From Palsa-504 sp963787645 (GTDB lineage: Bacteria > Actinomycetota > Actinomycetes > Streptosporangiales > Streptosporangiaceae), in contig CAWBDS010000009.1 of NCBI GenBank assembly GCA_963787645.1, positions 310,001 to 374,000 on the forward strand: 64,000 nucleotides of DNA, read 5' to 3'. The notes beneath the pieces are model-generated. The model was not told the DNA's origin, searched no databases, and worked only from the letters and a program-made list of their open reading frames with translations. Numbering within the stretch: the stretch's first letter is position 1; every line of letters begins with the position of its first letter. Below, piece after piece: positions 61,311 through 64,000 of the stretch. The position numbers and the translations under genes are program-made.

Positions 61311-61748
61311 GAGGTGGTGTCCTGTTGGTGCTGGGCTAGCTTCAGGCAGATCGTTTCGAGTTGCTTGAGTTCGCCGGGGTTCAGGCCGGCGGTCATGGCC
61401 TGGGCGACGCCGCGGGCGTGCTGGCGGCCAATCTGGTGCTGTACCGACCGCCCGCGTTCGGTCAGGGACAACAGGACGCTGCGCCCGTCGGCGGGGTCCG
61501 GCCAGGCGCTGAATCAGGCCGCGTTCGGCCAGCCGGTCCACCAGGCGGGACAGGGCCGGCTGGCTGAGCAGGACGTGGCGGTTGAGGTCGCGGGTGCAGA
61601 CCGGCTCGGAGCACTTGGACAGCGTGTACAGCACGTCGTACTCCCGCATGGAGACGTCGGCCCAGATGTCCTCGGCGGCGAATTGCTTCATCAGCGTGGC
61701 GTGGGCGGCCAGCAGCGCCTCCCACGCGTCGTTGGCGCGGCTGGTCAC
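61307..61748 (-). pseudogene. MarR-family regulator gene with one frameshift
   Basis: Winged-helix part: SMREYDVLYTLSKCSEPVCT, NRHVLLSQPALSRLVDRLAE, RGLIQRLA; then in a different frame PDPADGRSVLLSLTERG and the C-terminal dimer helix GVAQAMTAGLNPGELKQLET. Break near 61495 in the wing. Read as is, the regulator frame runs on into the FMN reductase gene as a false fusion. GTG 61748 overlaps the monooxygenase stop (GTGA). If intact, it would be the operon's repressor. Confidence 0.85.
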
Positions 61749-62938
61749 CGCTGCGCGTCCTCGACAACGCTGTCCTGGTGGAGGTCACTGTCCTGGTAGG
61801 GGCGGGCGCCCGAGGTGTTGTCGCCGCGGTTGGCGTTCGGGCGCGGCCGGCGCGCGGGCTGATCGCCGTACTTGGCCCGGACCAGGCTGGCGTGGGTGGG
61901 CGCCTCGGGGGTCTGGGGATCCTGACGGTCCTTGATCTCCTTGCGGAGCACGGGCACGACTTCCTCGCCGAGCAGGTCAAGCTGGTCCAGGACGGTCTTG
62001 AGCGGCAGGCCCGCGTGGTCCATCAGGAACAGCTGGCGCTGGTAGTCACCAAAGTGCTCGCGGAAGGCCAGGGTCTTGTCGATGACCTCCTGCGGGCTGC
62101 CCACCGACAGCGGGGTGAGCTTGGCGAAGTCCTCCATCGACGGCCCGTGACCGTAGACCGGCGCCTCGTTGAAGTAGGGGCGGAACTCCTTGATCGCGTC
62201 CTGCGACCGGCGAGCGAGGTAGGCCTGGCCGCCCAGGCCGACGATGGCCTGCGCTGGCGTGCCGTGGCCGTAGTGGGCGAAGCGCTGCCGGTAAAACTCG
62301 ATCAGGCGCATGTAGTGCTCCTTGGGCCAGAAGATGTTGTTGGCGAAGAAGCCGTCACCGTAGTACGCGGCCTGCTCGGCGATCTCGGGAGTGCGGATCG
62401 AGCCGTGCCACACGAACGGCGGCACGTCATCCAGCGGCCGCGGGATCGAGGTGAAGCCCTGCAGCGCGGTGCGGTACTTCCCGTCCCAGTCGATGACGTC
62501 CTCACGCCACAGCCGGTGCAGCAGGTTGTAGTTCTCCAGGGCCAGCGGCAGGCTCTCCCGGATGTCCTGGCCGAACCACGGATAGACCGGGGCGGTGTTG
62601 CCGCGGCCGAGCATCAGGTCCATCCGGCCCTTGCTCAGGTGCTGCAGCATCGCGTACTCCTCGGCGATCCGCACCGGGTCGTTCGTGGTGATCAGCGTGG
62701 TGCTGGTGGTGACGATCAGGCGCTTGGTGGTGGCGGCGATGTAGGCCAGCAGGGTGGTCGGCGAGGAGGAGAAGAACGGCGGGTTGTGGTGCTCGCCGAT
62801 GGCGAATACATCGAGCCCGACCTCTTCGGTCTTCTGCGCGATCGCCACGATCGCGTCGATCCGCTCCGCCTCGCTCGGCGTCTGACCCGACACCGGATCC
62901 CGGGTGATGTCGCTGACCGAGAAGATCCCGAACTGCAT
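61745..62938 (-). CDS. LLM-class flavin-dependent monooxygenase (CE1758-type)
   Basis: 397 residues from ATG 62938, which has AGGAGG seven bases upstream (an earlier ATG at 62989 lies within the operator-like dyad). Luciferase-like barrel: GIFSVSDITRDPVSGQTPSE, VFAIGEHHNPPFFSSSPTTL, LSKGRMDLMLGRGNTAPVYP, HGSIRTPEIAEQAAYYGDGF. Oxidises an organic substrate with FMNH2 and O2, supplied by the reductase two genes downstream. The C-terminal 50 residues are polar and probably disordered. First gene of the operon. Confidence 0.92.
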   Translation of the reverse strand: MQFGIFSVSDITRDPVSGQTPSEAERIDAIVAIAQKTEEVGLDVFAIGEHHNPPFFSSSPTTLLAYIAATTKRLIVTTSTTLITTNDPVRIAEEYAMLQHLSKGRMDLMLGRGNTAPVYPWFGQDIRESLPLALENYNLLHRLWREDVIDWDGKYRTALQGFTSIPRPLDDVPPFVWHGSIRTPEIAEQAAYYGDGFFANNIFWPKEHYMRLIEFYRQRFAHYGHGTPAQAIVGLGGQAYLARRSQDAIKEFRPYFNEAPVYGHGPSMEDFAKLTPLSVGSPQEVIDKTLAFREHFGDYQRQLFLMDHAGLPLKTVLDQLDLLGEEVVPVLRKEIKDRQDPQTPEAPTHASLVRAKYGDQPARRPRPNANRGDNTSGARPYQDSDLHQDSVVEDAQR

Positions 62939-62974
62939 GGCGTGCCTCCTGCGTTCCCGCCGCGGCGGGCCAGA

Positions 62975-62992
62975 TATATGCGTTTGCATGTA
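62975..62992. promoter_or_regulatory. Dyad upstream of the monooxygenase operon
   Basis: ATGCGTTTGCAT (62978–62989) with outer TA/TA pairs (one mismatch each side) lies 37–54 bp upstream of the ATG. Typical size and place for a MarR operator; inferred. Confidence 0.5.
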
Positions 62993-63016
62993 CCTCTAGC
63001 CATGCCGGGCGGCGGA

Positions 63017-64000
63017 TTATTCCGCGGGGGTCACCACCTGACCGGTGCGGGCGCTAGCCCGGGCGGCGTCGAGCACGGCGGCGGTCGCGACCGCGTCCCA
63101 GGGGTCGACCGGTACCGGGCGGGTGCCGCGGACGGCGTCGGCGAACGCAGGGTAGAACACGGTCCACGCGCCGGGCTGGGCGGGCACGGGTTCCCGGGTG
63201 TCGCCGCGCTGCAGGTAGCCCCAGCACTCGGGCGGCTCGGCCCCCCACTGGTCGCCTCGCGACCTCGGCGATACGCCGGCCCGCAGCTGGGCCTCCTGGC
63301 CGTCGACGTCCTGGATGACGTAGGCACCCGCGGTCCCGGCGGCGCGGAACCGCGGGCCGGGCGCGCCCTGGCGGTAGCTGCCCCACAGGTGCGACCGGAC
63401 GCCGCCGCGGTGGGCCAGGGCGACGAACACGTCGTCGTCGAGCCCGTCCGGGTCGTCCCGGTAGTGCACCTCGGCGTACACACCGGTCACCGGGCCCGCC
63501 AGGACCAGGGCCTGGTCGGCCAGGTGGCTGCCGAAGTCGAGCAGGGTGCCGCCGCCCGCCGCGGCCGGTCCGGACTGGGGCCGGAACCGCTCGAACCGCG
63601 ACTCGAAGGTGGTCAGCGTGCCGAGTTCGCCGCGGCGCAGCAGTTCGCGCAGGGTCAGGAAGTCCGAATCCCAGCGGCGGTTCTGGTACACGGTGAGGGG
63701 CACCTTGAGCTGCTCGGCAAGCTGGACGGTGGCGCGGGCCTGATCGGCGCCGGCGGCGAACGGCTTGTCGCAGACGACGGCCAGGCCCAGGCGCAGCGCC
63801 TGCTCAGTGAGGGTGACGTGCGTGGCGGCCGGGGTGGAGATCGCGACCGCTTCGGCGCCGGCACGGGCCAGTTCCGCCAGGTCGGTAAATGTCGGGAGGC
63901 CGAGATCGGCGGCGACCTGGCCGCGGCGCTGCGGCGAGGCGGTGACCACGCCGAGGAACTCGCAGTTATCGGCGGAGGCGATCAGCGGGGCGTGAAAGTA
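63017..64000 (-). CDS. Gfo/Idh/MocA-family oxidoreductase, 5' partial
   Basis: At least 327 residues; the frame continues past the right edge (YFHAPLIASADNCEFLGVVT precedes the internal GTG at 63949), so the start is outside. NAD-domain: VEAVAISTPAATHV-like segment (AEAVAISTPAATHVTLTEQA), catalytic-type lysine in VVCDKPFAAGADQA, then the C-terminal domain with FESRFERFRP and GGTLLDFGSHLADQALVLAG. Family acts on sugars, inositols or related polyols; substrate unknown. Confidence 0.93.
   Translation of the reverse strand, partial: YFHAPLIASADNCEFLGVVTASPQRRGQVAADLGLPTFTDLAELARAGAEAVAISTPAATHVTLTEQALRLGLAVVCDKPFAAGADQARATVQLAEQLKVPLTVYQNRRWDSDFLTLRELLRRGELGTLTTFESRFERFRPQSGPAAAGGGTLLDFGSHLADQALVLAGPVTGVYAEVHYRDDPDGLDDDVFVALAHRGGVRSHLWGSYRQGAPGPRFRAAGTAGAYVIQDVDGQEAQLRAGVSPRSRGDQWGAEPPECWGYLQRGDTREPVPAQPGAWTVFYPAFADAVRGTRPVPVDPWDAVATAAVLDAARASARTGQVVTPAE

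Noticed and set aside
60639..61748. MarR–FMN reductase fusion protein
   Set aside because: The continuous frame arises from a frameshift in the MarR wing; the true MarR C-terminus lies in another frame and the reductase has its own ATG at the overlap.
1..64000. tRNA, rRNA, integrase, transposase or prophage genes
   Set aside because: None recognised on reading both strands; nothing suggests a genomic island boundary.

Overview
The window is about 70% GC or higher, with GC-rich third codon positions, frequent GTG starts and 1–14 bp gene overlaps. It carries families typical of filamentous actinomycetes: an AfsR/SARP regulator with NB-ARC and TPR domains, MmyB-type XRE and FCD-GntR regulators, an Rv1747-like FHA-ABC protein, an RsbU-like phosphatase with a fused ATPase domain, LmeA/DUF2993 and Uma2. 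I cannot name a genus. No rRNA, tRNA, CRISPR array, transposase or phage gene was recognised; the window looks like ordinary chromosome.

Layout. 0–8.9 kb: three MFS exporters (the first cut by the window edge), two with adjacent regulators (ArsR-like and MmyB-like) and operator-like repeats, plus a secreted GH127 glycosidase and a 37-residue Cys-rich protein. 9.2–16.0 kb: an amine catabolism locus (class I amidohydrolase of the gamma-glutamyl-GABA type, FCD-GntR regulator, APC permease, glutamine-synthetase-like ligase, aldehyde dehydrogenase, SDR). 16–20.7 kb: a broken Uma2 gene, serA and a large SARP regulator. 20.7–21.3 kb: a structured non-coding stretch with a mini-ORF, a terminator and a 42-bp perfect palindrome. 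21.3–27.2 kb: an envelope redox/copper operon (DUF929 thioredoxin-like protein, VKOR, a membrane-SCO1 fusion, a lipoprotein, CtaG). 27.2–32.3 kb: a DMT/NIPA-type membrane protein, a winged-helix/coiled-coil protein, and an esterase / gamma-carbonic-anhydrase-like / amidohydrolase operon. 32.4–36.7 kb: a pentapeptide-repeat gene, murD2 and murL (the glutamate-racemase-independent route to D-Glu in peptidoglycan), all with frame breaks, and pgeF. 36.8–45.6 kb: M19 dipeptidase, tyrosine phosphatase, FHA-ABC exporter, LmeA-like protein, anti-sigma-type ATPase, HIT protein, methyltransferase plus UbiA-like protein, and SoxR with a perfect sox box. 45.8–53.5 kb: a PAS-GAF-PP2C-ATPase signalling protein, glmS, a diguanylate cyclase and an MFS exporter. 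53.8–64 kb: a D-threonine-aldolase/D-serine-dehydratase-like gene and a sedolisin (both frame-broken), an MFS-TetR pair, a repeat-rich intergenic region, a four-gene flavin monooxygenase operon with 4-bp overlaps, and a Gfo/Idh/MocA oxidoreductase cut by the window edge.

Two properties cut across the window. In-frame tandem repeats of 12 or 15 bp occur inside at least five coding regions. Single-base frame breaks occur in otherwise well-conserved genes, densest at 32.6–34.7 kb, which may be recent decay or consensus errors. A hairpin-forming dispersed repeat of about 65 bp is present as one full copy (35.7 kb) and as its two halves (59.5 and 60.0 kb) about 440 bp apart in the same order and orientation.
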